A stretch of 64,000 bases of DNA from an uncultured Collinsella sp. (GCA_902497065.1 CABVDH010000002.1:62001-126000), one strand, 5' to 3'; shown: positions 17,612 through 27,581, counted from the stretch's first letter. Program-made: numbers and translations. The notes: generated by a model from the letters alone, not told the origin.

Positions 17612-20600
17612 TTACTCCTGACGACGCTTCTTGTCAGTCAGAAAGACGCCGGCGGCTACGAGCACGACACCTCCGATGACAAACGTCTCACCGGCGAGCG
17701 CGGCATTGTCGCCTGTGGTGGGAAGTGCCGAGTTGGCGGCCGTCTGGGCGTTGCCGGCAGACGGCTTTCCAGCAACCGGCTTAGCGGCAGCCTGCGTGAT
17801 CTTGGCCTGCTCGGCCTTCGCCGCCTCTTGTTCCTGGCGGGCGATCTCGTCCTTCAGGGCTTGCTCGGCGGCTACGCGTTTTGCCTTCGCCTCGTTGTAG
17901 GCATTGAGCGCTGCGGTGTAGGCGGGCGTCGCAGCATCAAGGTCTGCCTGAGCGGCATCAAGTGCGGCCTTTGCGTTATGTTCTGCCTGCTTGGCGGCGA
18001 CGCACTTGGCAAAGAGGGCATTGAGCGTATCGTTCGCGTTTGCGTCAGAGCCAGTAGCAATGCCGTTTTCGACGTTGATGGACTTGAGCTTTCCGAGGGT
18101 AGCGACAGCGGCATCCGATGCGGCCTGAGAATTCTCGACCGCCTGCTCGGCGTTCGCGATGGCGTCATTTGCCGCACCAAGGGCGACTCCGGCCTCGGTA
18201 ACTGCTGCGTCGGCGTCCTGCTTGGCCGCCTCGGCGGTGGCAAGATTATTGGCCGCGTTACTCAGGGCGTCGGCATGGGCCTTCTTTGAGGCAAAGTCGT
18301 TATCCGCTGCGGTCAAATCGCCTGCGGCGTGCACCGCGGTCGCCGCCTTGGCCTCGGCGTTGTCCTTTGCGGTGTCGAGGGCCTGCTTCTTGGCAGCCTC
18401 GTCGAGCTTCGCCTTTTTGAGAGCGCTCCGGGCAGACGTCTGGGCTGCCGTGGCTTCATCAAGCGCCTGATGGGCCTCGTCGGCTTTCTCCTGAGCCGCA
18501 GCAACATCGGCTGAATACTTGGCAAGTTCCTTCTTTGCATCTTGCAGAGCCTGCTGCTTTACGAGAGTCTCTGCCTTGGCGTCATCAACCTTCTTCTGAC
18601 TCTGAGCGGCTTGCTCTTTCGATGCCTTAAGCTCGGCGCGCTTCTGGTTGACGACCTGTTCTGCGGTCGCCACGTTGCTTTGGGCGGCTTTGACCCGGCC
18701 TTCGGCTTCGGCAACTTTTCCGTTTGCCTTGGCGAGATTCTGCTTTGCTAGGGCAACAGCGGCGGCGGCACTTGCTACGCTGTCGTTCTTGGCGGCAAGG
18801 TCGCTATTCGCGGCAACAATGCCTTCCTGCTTTTGAGCGACGAGGGTTTCAGCTGCCTTTACGGCATCGGCTTTCGATGCCGCTGTGCTGCGCTTTTGCT
18901 CAAGGTCCGTCTTTGCGGCGGCGAGCTTTTCGCTGGCTTTGGAGAGGCTCAGCTGATACTGATCAAAGAGATTCTCGAGTTCATCGATCGAGTACTCTTT
19001 CTCGTACGAACCGTAGTTGTTGTCGATCTCCAAGACGAACACATACGGCCAAAGGGTTCCGCGCGAGTTGATGCCGTATCCCATGGTCTTGGCGTCAGGC
19101 TGTACGATATTCAAATAGTGGCCGACGGTGCCAAAACCCACGCCTTGGGCTCCGAATTCGGTACCGTGACTCCAGAAAGTATCCCAAGCATCTTTGGGGG
19201 CAATTTCGCCAAGGCCAGCTTTCGCTGCAGCTTCGTCAAATATTTTCTTTTCATCATCGACCCATTGGTGCGCGATGTTTTCTTTGGTACTGAAGTTCCA
19301 AGCGGCATTTTCAAATCCGGCATAGTCTGAGTGCCCCTTCGTTGCGTCGGAGTAATTGGAATCAGACTGAGCGATTGCCATTTGCTCTGCCGTCACCTTA
19401 AGCTCGCTAAGGCCGACGCTTTTGCGATATTCATTAATTTCGCGCAGCTTGCCAAACGAAAGCTTGGCGTTGTCGAGTGACGTGCCGTCTTTTTTATCGC
19501 CAATGGTCGTCGGGTTTTTATCGCTCTGCCTATAGATGATGTTTGCAGCGTCGTTGGCACCGATGAACTGGTAGAAGCCGATGACGCTCTGCGCCTCCGC
19601 CGTCGTTGCCTTATCGGTTGCCGCCTTGCACGTATCGTATGCTTTCTGTGCATCGATAACGGCTTGATCGGCGGCCGCCTGGTTTGCCTTGGCAGTTTCG
19701 AGCGCCTTGTCTGCCTGCTCCTTCTCGGCTTTTGCCTGGTCGACTTGTTTCTGAGCGGCCTTTGCTTTCTCCAGTTCGGTAGCATGTGCCTGCCTTGCCG
19801 AGGTCAACTCCGATTGCGCCGCATCGGCTTTCGTCTGGGCTGCCGTTACATCATTTTCGGCTGCTGTGACTGTCTGCTTCTTGGCTTCGAGCTCGCTTTC
19901 GGCACCGGTGAGGGCGTCCTGCTTGGATGCAACGTCGCTATTTGCCTGAGAAAGGCCTGCTTCGGCAGCCGCCTGCTGCCGCTTCGCCTGGTCGAGTGCG
20001 CTTTGGGCAGCATCGACCTTTGCCTGGGCGGCATCATACTCCGGGCCAGCGGCGCCTGCCTTTGCGGCCGCCAAATCGGCTTGTGCGCTGTCGTATGCCG
20101 CCTGTGCCTCAGTCGCCTTGCCATCCGCAGCGGTCTTTGCCTGCTGGGCGGAAGCCAGCGTGCCTGCCGCCTCGTCGTAAGCGCTCTGCGCGGCGCTCTG
20201 AGCCTGCTGGGCATCGGCGAGTGCGGAATCGGCAGTGGCCTTCGCAGCCTTTGCTTGGTCCAGGGCGGCCTGCGCATCTGCGGCAGCCTGCTCGGCGACC
20301 TTGATTTCCTCCGGCGTTGCGTTGGCGGCTGCCTTCTGGGCTGCCTCGAGCTTGGCCTGTGCATCGGCTGCCGCCTGCTTTGCGGAGTCGAGCGCCTTTG
20401 CCTTGCTCTCGGCATCGGCCTTGGTAGCGTCGAGCTTGCTCTGGGCATCCTTCAGCGTGGCACTGGCGCTGTCGGCCGCCTTGACGCTTTCGTCGAGCTG
20501 ACGAGCATATTCGGCGCGCGCGGCGGCCTCTGCCTGGGAATTGTCGGAGACGGAGGCGTCATAGGTGCTTTGTGCGTTGTTGCGGGCCGCCTGCTTTTCG

Positions 20601-20947
20601 GTATAGGGAGCAGCCACCGTGTCGTAGTCGGATTTGGCGTCTGCCTCGGCAGCCTTTGCGGCGTCGATAGCAGCCTGCAAGTCGGCAATCTTCTGGGCGT
20701 TTGCCTTTACTGCGGAGCCTGCTGCCTCGCCGGCGTGGACAGCAAGCGGGGACATGATTGCGTCCTGTGCCGTGGTATCACTCGCATCGTTGGCAAATGC
20801 CGAGAACGGCGCGAGCAGCGACGAGCCAGTCATAGCGATGGTGGTTGCCGCGGTGATGGCGAGTCGTGTTGCCTTGTGGCCCGAGAATGTGGGGCGAGAC
20901 TCGGTGCCGCCTGAGACTTCCAAGTGTTTAGGTGCGTACTTTGCCAT
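17612..20947 (-). CDS. LPXTG-anchored coiled-coil surface protein with CAP-like domain
   Basis: An 1111-residue secreted protein. A signal peptide is followed by an Ala/Lys/Glu-rich coiled coil (about 60-445), a globular CAP/SCP-like domain (about 453-645) with GHSDYAGFENAAW, KENIAHQWVDDEK and FGTVGHYLNIV motifs, then a second coiled coil (about 660-1040). The C-terminus has the sortase signal LPTTG (about 1074), a hydrophobic segment and KKRRQE. ATG 20947 (MAKYAPK) follows GGGAG; the longer TTG start would consume the ribosome site. Coils on both sides suggest a stalk presenting the CAP domain beyond the wall. Adhesion is inferred only. Confidence 0.9.
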   Translation of the reverse strand: MAKYAPKHLEVSGGTESRPTFSGHKATRLAITAATTIAMTGSSLLAPFSAFANDASDTTAQDAIMSPLAVHAGEAAGSAVKANAQKIADLQAAIDAAKAAEADAKSDYDTVAAPYTEKQAARNNAQSTYDASVSDNSQAEAAARAEYARQLDESVKAADSASATLKDAQSKLDATKADAESKAKALDSAKQAAADAQAKLEAAQKAAANATPEEIKVAEQAAADAQAALDQAKAAKATADSALADAQQAQSAAQSAYDEAAGTLASAQQAKTAADGKATEAQAAYDSAQADLAAAKAGAAGPEYDAAQAKVDAAQSALDQAKRQQAAAEAGLSQANSDVASKQDALTGAESELEAKKQTVTAAENDVTAAQTKADAAQSELTSARQAHATELEKAKAAQKQVDQAKAEKEQADKALETAKANQAAADQAVIDAQKAYDTCKAATDKATTAEAQSVIGFYQFIGANDAANIIYRQSDKNPTTIGDKKDGTSLDNAKLSFGKLREINEYRKSVGLSELKVTAEQMAIAQSDSNYSDATKGHSDYAGFENAAWNFSTKENIAHQWVDDEKKIFDEAAAKAGLGEIAPKDAWDTFWSHGTEFGAQGVGFGTVGHYLNIVQPDAKTMGYGINSRGTLWPYVFVLEIDNNYGSYEKEYSIDELENLFDQYQLSLSKASEKLAAAKTDLEQKRSTAASKADAVKAAETLVAQKQEGIVAANSDLAAKNDSVASAAAAVALAKQNLAKANGKVAEAEGRVKAAQSNVATAEQVVNQKRAELKASKEQAAQSQKKVDDAKAETLVKQQALQDAKKELAKYSADVAAAQEKADEAHQALDEATAAQTSARSALKKAKLDEAAKKQALDTAKDNAEAKAATAVHAAGDLTAADNDFASKKAHADALSNAANNLATAEAAKQDADAAVTEAGVALGAANDAIANAEQAVENSQAASDAAVATLGKLKSINVENGIATGSDANANDTLNALFAKCVAAKQAEHNAKAALDAAQADLDAATPAYTAALNAYNEAKAKRVAAEQALKDEIARQEQEAAKAEQAKITQAAAKPVAGKPSAGNAQTAANSALPTTGDNAALAGETFVIGGVVLVAAGVFLTDKKRRQE

Positions 20948-21090
20948 TTCTTCTCCCAATCGTTGAAGGGGTAACTATGACAATTCGTACGTTACGACCG
21001 CCGAAAGGGCTTCTGTTGCGCAACATTGGCAAGGAAATATCGACACACTTGAGTCATATATTATGAGGCGAAGTTCTCGGCAAGCTAATG

Positions 21091-21307
21091 TCTCGTTCTG
21101 TAACATCTAGCAGCAAATATGACCTCTAACTGTTACTGATCGAGACAGACCGTTCGCGGTCAACTCAAATGTCTCAATCTGTAACATCTAGAGAGGTTTT
21201 TAACCCCTTACTGTTACAGATTGAGATGTTGTCTCGCGGGGCTGGGGTTTTGTCTCGATCTGTAACAACTAGACCGGTTTTTGGGTTCTAACTGTTACAG
21301 ATCAAGA
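21091..21307. repeat. Hairpin array 6 (3 units: 21091, 21172, 21253)
   Basis: Three 55-nt units at an 81-bp period, between the start of the LPXTG gene and the stop of the kinase gene (both minus strand). The rest of the 403-bp gap is A+T-richer DNA next to the LPXTG start, where its promoter should lie. Confidence 0.95.
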
Positions 21308-21350
21308 CAATTGCCGGGGAGGGGTCCCGTCACGGCAAGATGCCCGCTCC

Positions 21351-23435
21351 CTAGATACAGAATCCGGGGATCACACAGGTTCGTTTGTTTGGCTTGTCCG
21401 CAGGCGTTGCGTACGTAAAGACGTCGCCGTCGTGTCCAACGCGATTCAAATAGAGCGTGCCTTCGGTCTCCGATGAGTCGGGGCTCACCGTGCGCTCCCA
21501 CCAGCAGGTGTCCTTGCCCTTCCACTGGCGGACCATCGTCTCGTTCGTGGAATACGGGCTCACCTTGAGCTCGCGGAACAGCTGGTACTCCTTGCCTTCG
21601 CCGTTGTAGATGTCTGCCAGGTACTGAAAGCCCTCGGCAAACGACTCGGGCGGCTGCACTCCGCACAGCTCGACCATGGCGGGCAGCCAAAGGGTCGCGG
21701 GCAGCTCGCTCAGACACGATGCGCTCCTGGCGGCGCCAACGTTATTCGAGATCTTTTTGACAGATTTGATGAGTGCGCGCAACTCGTTGGGCAGCAGCTT
21801 AAGGCCGTCGCCGTCGAGCCATTTCCGCAGCTCGCAATCTGCCCAGCCGGCGCTCGGCGGTTCAGCCGCAGCGTTGCGCTCGGCAATACCCGCGTCGAAC
21901 ATAAACGTCAGCCCGGCCTTGCCCGTACCGTCTAGAAGCTCGTCGTGGCGGATGCCCACGAGCTGCGCGCCGACGTGCAGCCCATTGGTGAGCTTCACGC
22001 GCTTAGTGCATGGATAGGGGATATGCCCGTTGTCATCGAGCAGATGATAGCGCTTGGCAATCTCGCGTGCCTCGCTACGGGTCTCGGCGGCCTTAATCTT
22101 GAGCGAAATCTCCTGCAGCTGATCCCAGGTGTAGTCGTCAAGTGAACCGCGGATGCCGTCCAGGTAGTCGGGGATGCCAAAGCCATGGGTTGCCGCCCCG
22201 ATAACGCCAAGCCCCGCAACGGCTGCGACAACGCCACCGATAATAAAGCGGCGGCGGGTCATGGCATCGTGCCGGGCCTGCTCCAGGATCTCTCGCGCGC
22301 GCTCGCCGGCGACGTCGACCTTAAGGTGCGTGCCAGAATCGATATCAATCGCGGCCTCGTCTCCTGTGCCTTCGCGGCCCTCGGATTCGGCATCGGTGAG
22401 GTATGCCGAGAGCACCTCGAGCATCTGCTGCTCGGTGGGACGATCGCACTGCTCGACTGAGAGACCCTTCATGATGATTTGGACGAGCGCTTCATCGCCC
22501 TCGCAGCGCGGCTCGAGCGGTGCCGGCTTGGTCTTGGTCTTTACGAGATAGAACGAGCCGGTTGCAGCGGCGTCCGTCGACTCAAAGTCAAACGGTTTGC
22601 GACCGCTGTAGAGCTGGTACAGAATGCTCGAAAGCGCATAGACGTCGATTGCCGGCGAACGGCGAAGGGCCGCGATGCCTTCGATATCCTGCGTGAGCAT
22701 CTCGGGCGCGGCGTATGCGGGCGTGGCAAAGCGCCAGATGTCGGCGCGTCGGGTGATCGTGTCGTCGCCGAGAGCCATGGTCGCGGAGCCCATGTCGATG
22801 AGGCAGGGGTCAAAGGAACAATCAGCAATCTGCTGCTCGAGCGTTCGGCTGGTGGTGCGGAACATGATATTGGCAGGCGACAGGTCGCGATGGATGACCG
22901 GATTCACGAGGCCTTGGGTCATCAAGAGCGCACGAAGCACGGCGTTTCCGACGGCGGCGACCATCTGGGTGGTCAGCCCGCCCGAGGCGTCGTGCGGAAG
23001 CAGGGGCAGCGCCTGCTCGAGCGAGGTGCCCTCGACCCACTCCATGAGGATGAGAGGGTCATCCTCGCACGATCCGTAGCCATAGACGCGCGGAAATCCG
23101 CGCAGGTGCGAGACGGTACACAGATGACGGTACTCCTCGAACAGCGCGGCGGTGCTGGCCAGGTGCGCTGCCGATTGCTCGGCGGAGCGGTCGGGGGCTT
23201 GGCCGGAAAGGATAGCGTTGTCCTTGAGCAGCTTGACGGCAAAGACCTCGCCGCTCGTGTTGGTCGCGCGCAGCACGTGCCCGATGTTGCCGTTGTTGCG
23301 GTGGGCCGTCTGGAGAATAAGCGTCATAAACCGACGTTTGGCGTCGTCCTCGGCGCTGGGGTCGACCGCCACGGCGGTATCGAACGTATCGAGACGGATG
23401 AGTTTGTCGCCATAGGCGCTATCGGTAGTATCCAT
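21351..23435 (-). CDS. Membrane Ser/Thr protein kinase with extracellular DUF6273-like domain
   Basis: A 694-residue Hanks-type kinase. The N-terminal kinase domain (about 40-330) has the ATP Lys in FAVKLL (about 67), HRDLSPANI (about 177) and LIDMGSAT, where DMG replaces DFG. A single membrane helix at about 396-416 follows RRRFIIGG. The C-terminal exterior part (about 460-694) has the DUF6273 pattern, with ADCELRKWLDG and TCWWERTVSP. ATG 23435 follows AAAGGA. It is next to an FHA-domain gene, a classic kinase-reader pairing. The external domain probably senses a ligand or cell wall. Confidence 0.88.
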   Translation of the reverse strand: MDTTDSAYGDKLIRLDTFDTAVAVDPSAEDDAKRRFMTLILQTAHRNNGNIGHVLRATNTSGEVFAVKLLKDNAILSGQAPDRSAEQSAAHLASTAALFEEYRHLCTVSHLRGFPRVYGYGSCEDDPLILMEWVEGTSLEQALPLLPHDASGGLTTQMVAAVGNAVLRALLMTQGLVNPVIHRDLSPANIMFRTTSRTLEQQIADCSFDPCLIDMGSATMALGDDTITRRADIWRFATPAYAAPEMLTQDIEGIAALRRSPAIDVYALSSILYQLYSGRKPFDFESTDAAATGSFYLVKTKTKPAPLEPRCEGDEALVQIIMKGLSVEQCDRPTEQQMLEVLSAYLTDAESEGREGTGDEAAIDIDSGTHLKVDVAGERAREILEQARHDAMTRRRFIIGGVVAAVAGLGVIGAATHGFGIPDYLDGIRGSLDDYTWDQLQEISLKIKAAETRSEAREIAKRYHLLDDNGHIPYPCTKRVKLTNGLHVGAQLVGIRHDELLDGTGKAGLTFMFDAGIAERNAAAEPPSAGWADCELRKWLDGDGLKLLPNELRALIKSVKKISNNVGAARSASCLSELPATLWLPAMVELCGVQPPESFAEGFQYLADIYNGEGKEYQLFRELKVSPYSTNETMVRQWKGKDTCWWERTVSPDSSETEGTLYLNRVGHDGDVFTYATPADKPNKRTCVIPGFCI

Positions 23436-23574
23436 GGCGTTCCTTTGTCTGGCATGGGTTGCCGCACGTATACGCGAGCAGTGCGGATATCGGTAAAGTA
23501 CCATGATAGCCGCACTGCCCACGTATACCGCTGAGCATTGTCGTTTACGACGCAGAAGGTAGAAGACGAAAGAC

Positions 23575-23602
23575 GGACGGCGACCGTCTTCCGATCGCCG
23601 TC
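23575..23602 (-). terminator. Hairpin after the FHA gene
   Basis: GGACGGCGA pairs with TCGCCGTCC, 4 bp past the FHA gene stop; on the minus strand GTCTTTCGTCTTC follows, a weak U-tract. It suggests the kinase gene has its own promoter in the 171-bp gap. Confidence 0.6.
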
Positions 23603-23606
23603 CGCG

Positions 23607-24569
23607 CTAGTCCACAATGACAAGGAATGTCGTGTAGAGACCCAGATGGAGCCTGTCGCTGTTTTCGATTTCCACTGGGGGATAGATCTTGCCAGGCTCG
23701 CGTTGGTCGCGCGGCGGCTCAATCACAATATCGCCGTCACCCGCGCCCGATTCGAGCACTGTGCCGTTGGTCGACCCAAGGCCCTGGGCGTACCAGTGCT
23801 CACCCTCAAGCCAAATGCGAAGATGCTCGCGCGATGCGTCGGCGCCCACATTGGTGATGCTGGGCGAGGTTTTGGGCAAAGAACCAATCACGGTGCCGCG
23901 CGGATCGCGTGTGAGGGGATGGATTTGCATGCCGGCGCAGTTGTCGGCATGGGTTCTGAGCAGACCGAGGTTGGGGGCGACGGTGCGCGGCTGCTCCAGG
24001 CTGCTCATAAAGCCACGTCCGACGGTAGTTTCGGTGGTGCCAAAGTGCTCGCCCGTCTTGCTGTCGCAAAAGCGCTCGACGGTGGCCACGCCCTGAACGG
24101 GATCGGCGAGCGCCCCCGTTGCCACAAAGAGCATAAGGTAAAGCGTGCTTTTCTCGCGCACGGCATTGCCGTCAAAGTTGTCGATGCGATTGAGGGCATT
24201 TGCATATAGGCGGCTGTCCAGCTTGTAGCTGGCGAGAGCCGACATCATTTCGTTGGCGGCCGGACCGCGATAGTGCTCGGCGATTGCCCGATAGGCGGAC
24301 TCGCCGCCGCCGAGCTTGCTGCAGATTGCCGAGGAAAGGTTGAGCGTGGTGACGGTAAAGTCGCTGTAGATGGAGGGCGCGCACTGGTCAGGCTTGCGAT
24401 GGACGATGTAACGGGTGAGATACGAGCGGTTGGAAGAGCATTTCTCGAGCAGGGTACTGCCGAGATAAGAGTTTCCATTGATGAGCATTCGGGCGATCTC
24501 GAGATGTTTAAGACCGCCGAACGAGCGAATATCGTTATAGAGGACCGAGCAAGGCGTCTCTGCTGCCAC
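23607..24569 (-). CDS. FHA-domain protein
   Basis: A 320-residue cytoplasmic protein. The C-terminal third (about 215-318) is a forkhead-associated domain that binds phosphothreonine peptides, with the conserved SREH and GSTNGT motifs. The N-terminal 200 residues are mainly helical and I cannot assign them. I chose GTG 24569 because AAAGGAGG lies 5 nt before it; the ATG at 24599 lacks a ribosome site. It is 171 bp upstream of the Ser/Thr kinase on the same strand, which is its likely phosphorylation partner. Confidence 0.85.
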   Translation of the reverse strand: MAAETPCSVLYNDIRSFGGLKHLEIARMLINGNSYLGSTLLEKCSSNRSYLTRYIVHRKPDQCAPSIYSDFTVTTLNLSSAICSKLGGGESAYRAIAEHYRGPAANEMMSALASYKLDSRLYANALNRIDNFDGNAVREKSTLYLMLFVATGALADPVQGVATVERFCDSKTGEHFGTTETTVGRGFMSSLEQPRTVAPNLGLLRTHADNCAGMQIHPLTRDPRGTVIGSLPKTSPSITNVGADASREHLRIWLEGEHWYAQGLGSTNGTVLESGAGDGDIVIEPPRDQREPGKIYPPVEIENSDRLHLGLYTTFLVIVD

Positions 24570-24749
24570 GGATACCTCCTTTGATTGCTTCCTAGCCAAT
24601 ATGGCGATAGGAATTAATGGCCCCCGGTGGGCGACGTATTAAATGGCTGCGCAATATATAGCGTAACCAAAGCAACATTATAGGCCACATGTTCGAAATT
24701 GCAGGAAGACCGAGAGATTTGGTTTGGACTGGACGGAAATCCCCCTCTG

Positions 24750-24885
24750 TCTTGATCTATAACAATTAGGACCGATTTTACTCGGTAATTGTTACAGATT
24801 GAGACGCTTGTGAACCGTGTCGACCGTTTGTCTCGATCTGTAACACGTAGAGGAAGATTTGCCCTGTAGATGTTACAGACCGAGA
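24750..24885. repeat. Hairpin array 7 (2 units: 24750, 24831)
   Basis: Two 55-nt units 81 bp apart in the divergent gap between the FHA gene and the helicase gene. Each has one or two mismatches in the arms. This is the last array I could find; the remaining 39 kb has none. Confidence 0.95.
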
Positions 24886-25157
24886 CAATCAGCCGGGCTC
24901 ACCTCGTCCGCCTCGTCATCTGTGGTTTACGTGGGGGCATACGGAGTACGGGTATACTAACCGGCGGCGAATCTGCTCCATCGCTTAGAGCTGCTGCGTC
25001 TGGACGGCGCGTGATAGGGCTGCCAAAGCGATCGCCAGCGTGCTGAGCAACGTCCTCTCTGTGCGCACCCGTTTTTGTATGTATTAGCGCACTACCAAGC
25101 ACGCCCGCGCGGCCGCATGCCGTGCCCATTGCGCGTGCAGATAAGGAACAACAACAT
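24886..25157 (+). promoter_or_regulatory. Probable promoter and long leader of the DEAD-box gene
   Basis: TATACT at 24953-24958 is a good -10 box, although no clear -35 was seen. It would give a leader of about 190 nt before ATG 25158. Long leaders are common upstream of cold-induced DEAD-box helicase genes. No defined riboswitch was recognised. Confidence 0.35.
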
Positions 25158-27407
25158 ATGCGTAATTCTGTATCCGACGTTACGGACGCCGAGATTCTGG
25201 ACGAGGCCCGCGAGGCCATGACCCAGGCTGCCTTCGATGCCGCCGATGAGGCAAATGCCGCCCAGGCCGTCGAGTCCGCTACCGAGAGCCTGCCCGCCTT
25301 TGACGAGCTGGGGCTTTCCGACGAGATGCTTCGTGCTATCGAGAACCTGGGCTACACGGCGCCGACGCCCGTGCAGGCCGGCTCCATCCCCGTGGTGCTC
25401 GAGGGCCGCGACCTGCTTGCCGCCGCTCAGACCGGCACCGGCAAGACGGCCGCCTTTTTGCTGCCGACCATGAACAATCTGGAGCACATCGCTCCTCCCA
25501 AACCCGTGCGCGAGCGCGGCGGCCGCAACCGTCGTCGCGGTGCTAAAAAGCCCGAGGGCAACGGTCGCGGCCCCGTGATGCTCGTCATCACCCCTACGCG
25601 CGAGCTTGCCCAGCAGATCGACGAGGTCGCAAGCAAAATCGCCGACGTCACCGGCCATGTTGCCGTGACCGTCGTGGGCGGCGTGAGCTACAAGCCGCAG
25701 ACCGCGGCACTTAAGTACGGCTGCGACATCCTGGTCGCCACGCCGGGCCGTCTGGTCGATCTGATCGAGCAGGGTGCCTGCCACCTGGACGAAGTTAAGG
25801 TGCTGGTGCTCGACGAGGCCGATCGCATGCTCGACATGGGCTTTTTGCCCGCCGTCCGCCGCATTGTGCGTGAGACGCCGGCCGAGCGTCAGACGCTGCT
25901 GTTCTCGGCGACCCTCGACGAGGAGGCCGTGGGCGAGATCACCGACCTGGTGAGCGACCCGGCACGCGTGGAGATCGCGCCCGCCACGTCGACCGCCGAC
26001 ACCGTCGACCAGTTTGTGTTCCCGGTGTCCATCGAGGCCAAGAACAACCTGCTGCCCGAGTTCCTCAAAAAGGAGGGCCCGGAGCGCACTATCGTCTTTA
26101 TGCGCACCAAGCACCGCGCCGACAGCTGCTGCCGTCGTCTGGAGCGCAAGGGCATCAAGGCCGCCGCGATTCACGGCAACCGCAGCCAGGCCCAGCGCGA
26201 GCGTGCCCTTTCGGCCTTCCGCGACGGTACCGTTGACGTGCTGGTGGCAACCGACGTGCTTGCCCGCGGCATCGACATTAGCGACGTGCGCTACGTCGTG
26301 AACTTTGACGTGCCGGCCGAGCCGACCGACTACATCCACCGCATTGGCCGCACGGGCCGCGCCGGCGAGCTGGGCTGGGCCATCACGTTTGTGACCGAGC
26401 AGGATGTCGATGAGTTCTACGAGATCGAGAAGCTCATGGACAAGACCGCCGACATCTACGAGGCCGGTGACCTGCATGTGGGCCCCAATCCGCCCGCGGT
26501 TGACCCCGAGCGCGATCCTGCGGCCTTTAAGGTGAAGAAGAAGACCAAGCGCGGCAAGTCCAAGAGCAAGAAGAAGCTTGAGCAGGCGCGTCGCGACGGC
26601 AAGCGCAACGGCGACGATTACGGCGACGTGGCTGGTCGTTCCAACCGCGGTCGCGACGAGCGCCGTGGCGATGGCGAGCGTCCGAGCCGTCCCAAGCGCG
26701 GTGGCAAGACCCGCGTGCGCGAGGGCGTTCAGGCTCGCGTGGACGAGGCCGTGGAGAGCGTGGCCCGCGAGGTTGCTGCCGAGGAGCGCGGCGGTGCTGA
26801 CGCCGTCAAGCAGGCCCCGCGTGGCAACCGTGCCGAGCGTCGTGCCAAGCAGTTCCAGGGCGAGGCACATCGCCGCCGCCGCGAGGACGAGGATCGCGGT
26901 GGCCGTCGTCGTGTCGAGCGCGAGGACGAGGGCCGCGGTTCGCGCGGTGGCAAGCGCGGTGCGGGCGACCGCCGTCGTTCCGGTCGTGATGACGAGCGCG
27001 GTGGCCGTGATGAGCGTCGCGGCGGCGAGGGTCGTGGTGAGCGTGCTGCCCGTGGCGGTGAGTCCCGTGGCGGCAAGCGCTTTGAAGAGCGCGGTAGCCG
27101 CGGCGGCGAGCGTCGCGAGGGTGCTCGCGGCAATGGCGGCCGCGGCGGCGCTGGTCGTTCGAATGAGTCGCGCGATCGTCGTGACCCGCGTGCCAGCCGC
27201 GATCGTCGCGATGACTGGCGCAACTACGACGATACCCGCGAGGAGCGTCGTGGCGGCTATCGTGGCGCTCGTGGTGGCAACCAGGCCGGCTCCCGTGGCG
27301 GCCGTGCCGGCGGTCGCGATAACCGTGGCAGCTATGGCAACAGCCGTGGCGGCAAGCGCGGCGGCAGCTCCCGTCGCCCCGGTGACGGCGGCGGCAAGCG
27401 CAAGTAA
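25158..27407 (+). CDS. DEAD-box ATP-dependent RNA helicase with RGG-rich tail
   Basis: A 749-residue RNA helicase (DeaD/CshA type) for ribosome assembly or RNA decay. The two RecA domains span about 60-440: AQTGTGKT (motif I), PTRELA (Ia), VLDEADRML (II), FSATL (III) and HRIGRTGRAG (VI). An acidic N-terminal extension precedes the Q motif. From about residue 460 the protein becomes Lys/Arg-rich, and it ends in roughly 250 residues full of RGG, RRG and RDER units, an unusually long RNA-binding disordered tail. ATG 25158 follows AAGGA; the earlier GTG at 25122 has no ribosome site. A strong terminator follows. Confidence 0.95.
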   Translation: MRNSVSDVTDAEILDEAREAMTQAAFDAADEANAAQAVESATESLPAFDELGLSDEMLRAIENLGYTAPTPVQAGSIPVVLEGRDLLAAAQTGTGKTAAFLLPTMNNLEHIAPPKPVRERGGRNRRRGAKKPEGNGRGPVMLVITPTRELAQQIDEVASKIADVTGHVAVTVVGGVSYKPQTAALKYGCDILVATPGRLVDLIEQGACHLDEVKVLVLDEADRMLDMGFLPAVRRIVRETPAERQTLLFSATLDEEAVGEITDLVSDPARVEIAPATSTADTVDQFVFPVSIEAKNNLLPEFLKKEGPERTIVFMRTKHRADSCCRRLERKGIKAAAIHGNRSQAQRERALSAFRDGTVDVLVATDVLARGIDISDVRYVVNFDVPAEPTDYIHRIGRTGRAGELGWAITFVTEQDVDEFYEIEKLMDKTADIYEAGDLHVGPNPPAVDPERDPAAFKVKKKTKRGKSKSKKKLEQARRDGKRNGDDYGDVAGRSNRGRDERRGDGERPSRPKRGGKTRVREGVQARVDEAVESVAREVAAEERGGADAVKQAPRGNRAERRAKQFQGEAHRRRREDEDRGGRRRVEREDEGRGSRGGKRGAGDRRRSGRDDERGGRDERRGGEGRGERAARGGESRGGKRFEERGSRGGERREGARGNGGRGGAGRSNESRDRRDPRASRDRRDDWRNYDDTREERRGGYRGARGGNQAGSRGGRAGGRDNRGSYGNSRGGKRGGSSRRPGDGGGKRK

Positions 27408-27440
27408 CATACACATCGCACGCTAGCGTGAGACAAGCTA

Positions 27441-27476
27441 AGGGCCCGAGCAAACAACGCTCGGGCCCTTTTGTTT
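27441..27476 (+). terminator. Terminator of the DEAD-box gene
   Basis: AGGGCCCGAGC and GCTCGGGCCCT form an 11-bp stem with a 7-nt loop, followed by TTTTGTTT. Confidence 0.92.
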
Positions 27477-27581
27477 GCCGTGTCCATCGCTAATTCAAAC
27501 GTGATTTTCTCGGGAATGCATCTGGGGGATGCTGAGGACCTATTTTCTGCCATGCAGCAATGGGCCCCATGGGGTGCGCCG

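Noticed and set aside
19664..20914. Leu/Gly/Cys-rich plus-strand frame opposite the LPXTG gene
   Set aside because: It is a frame mirror of Ala/Lys coiled-coil codons; the opposite strand has signal peptide, LPTTG and a terminator.
25092..27416. Ala/Thr-rich minus-strand frame opposite the DEAD-box gene
   Set aside because: Composition is the mirror of the Arg/Gly-rich helicase tail, and no start signals are present.
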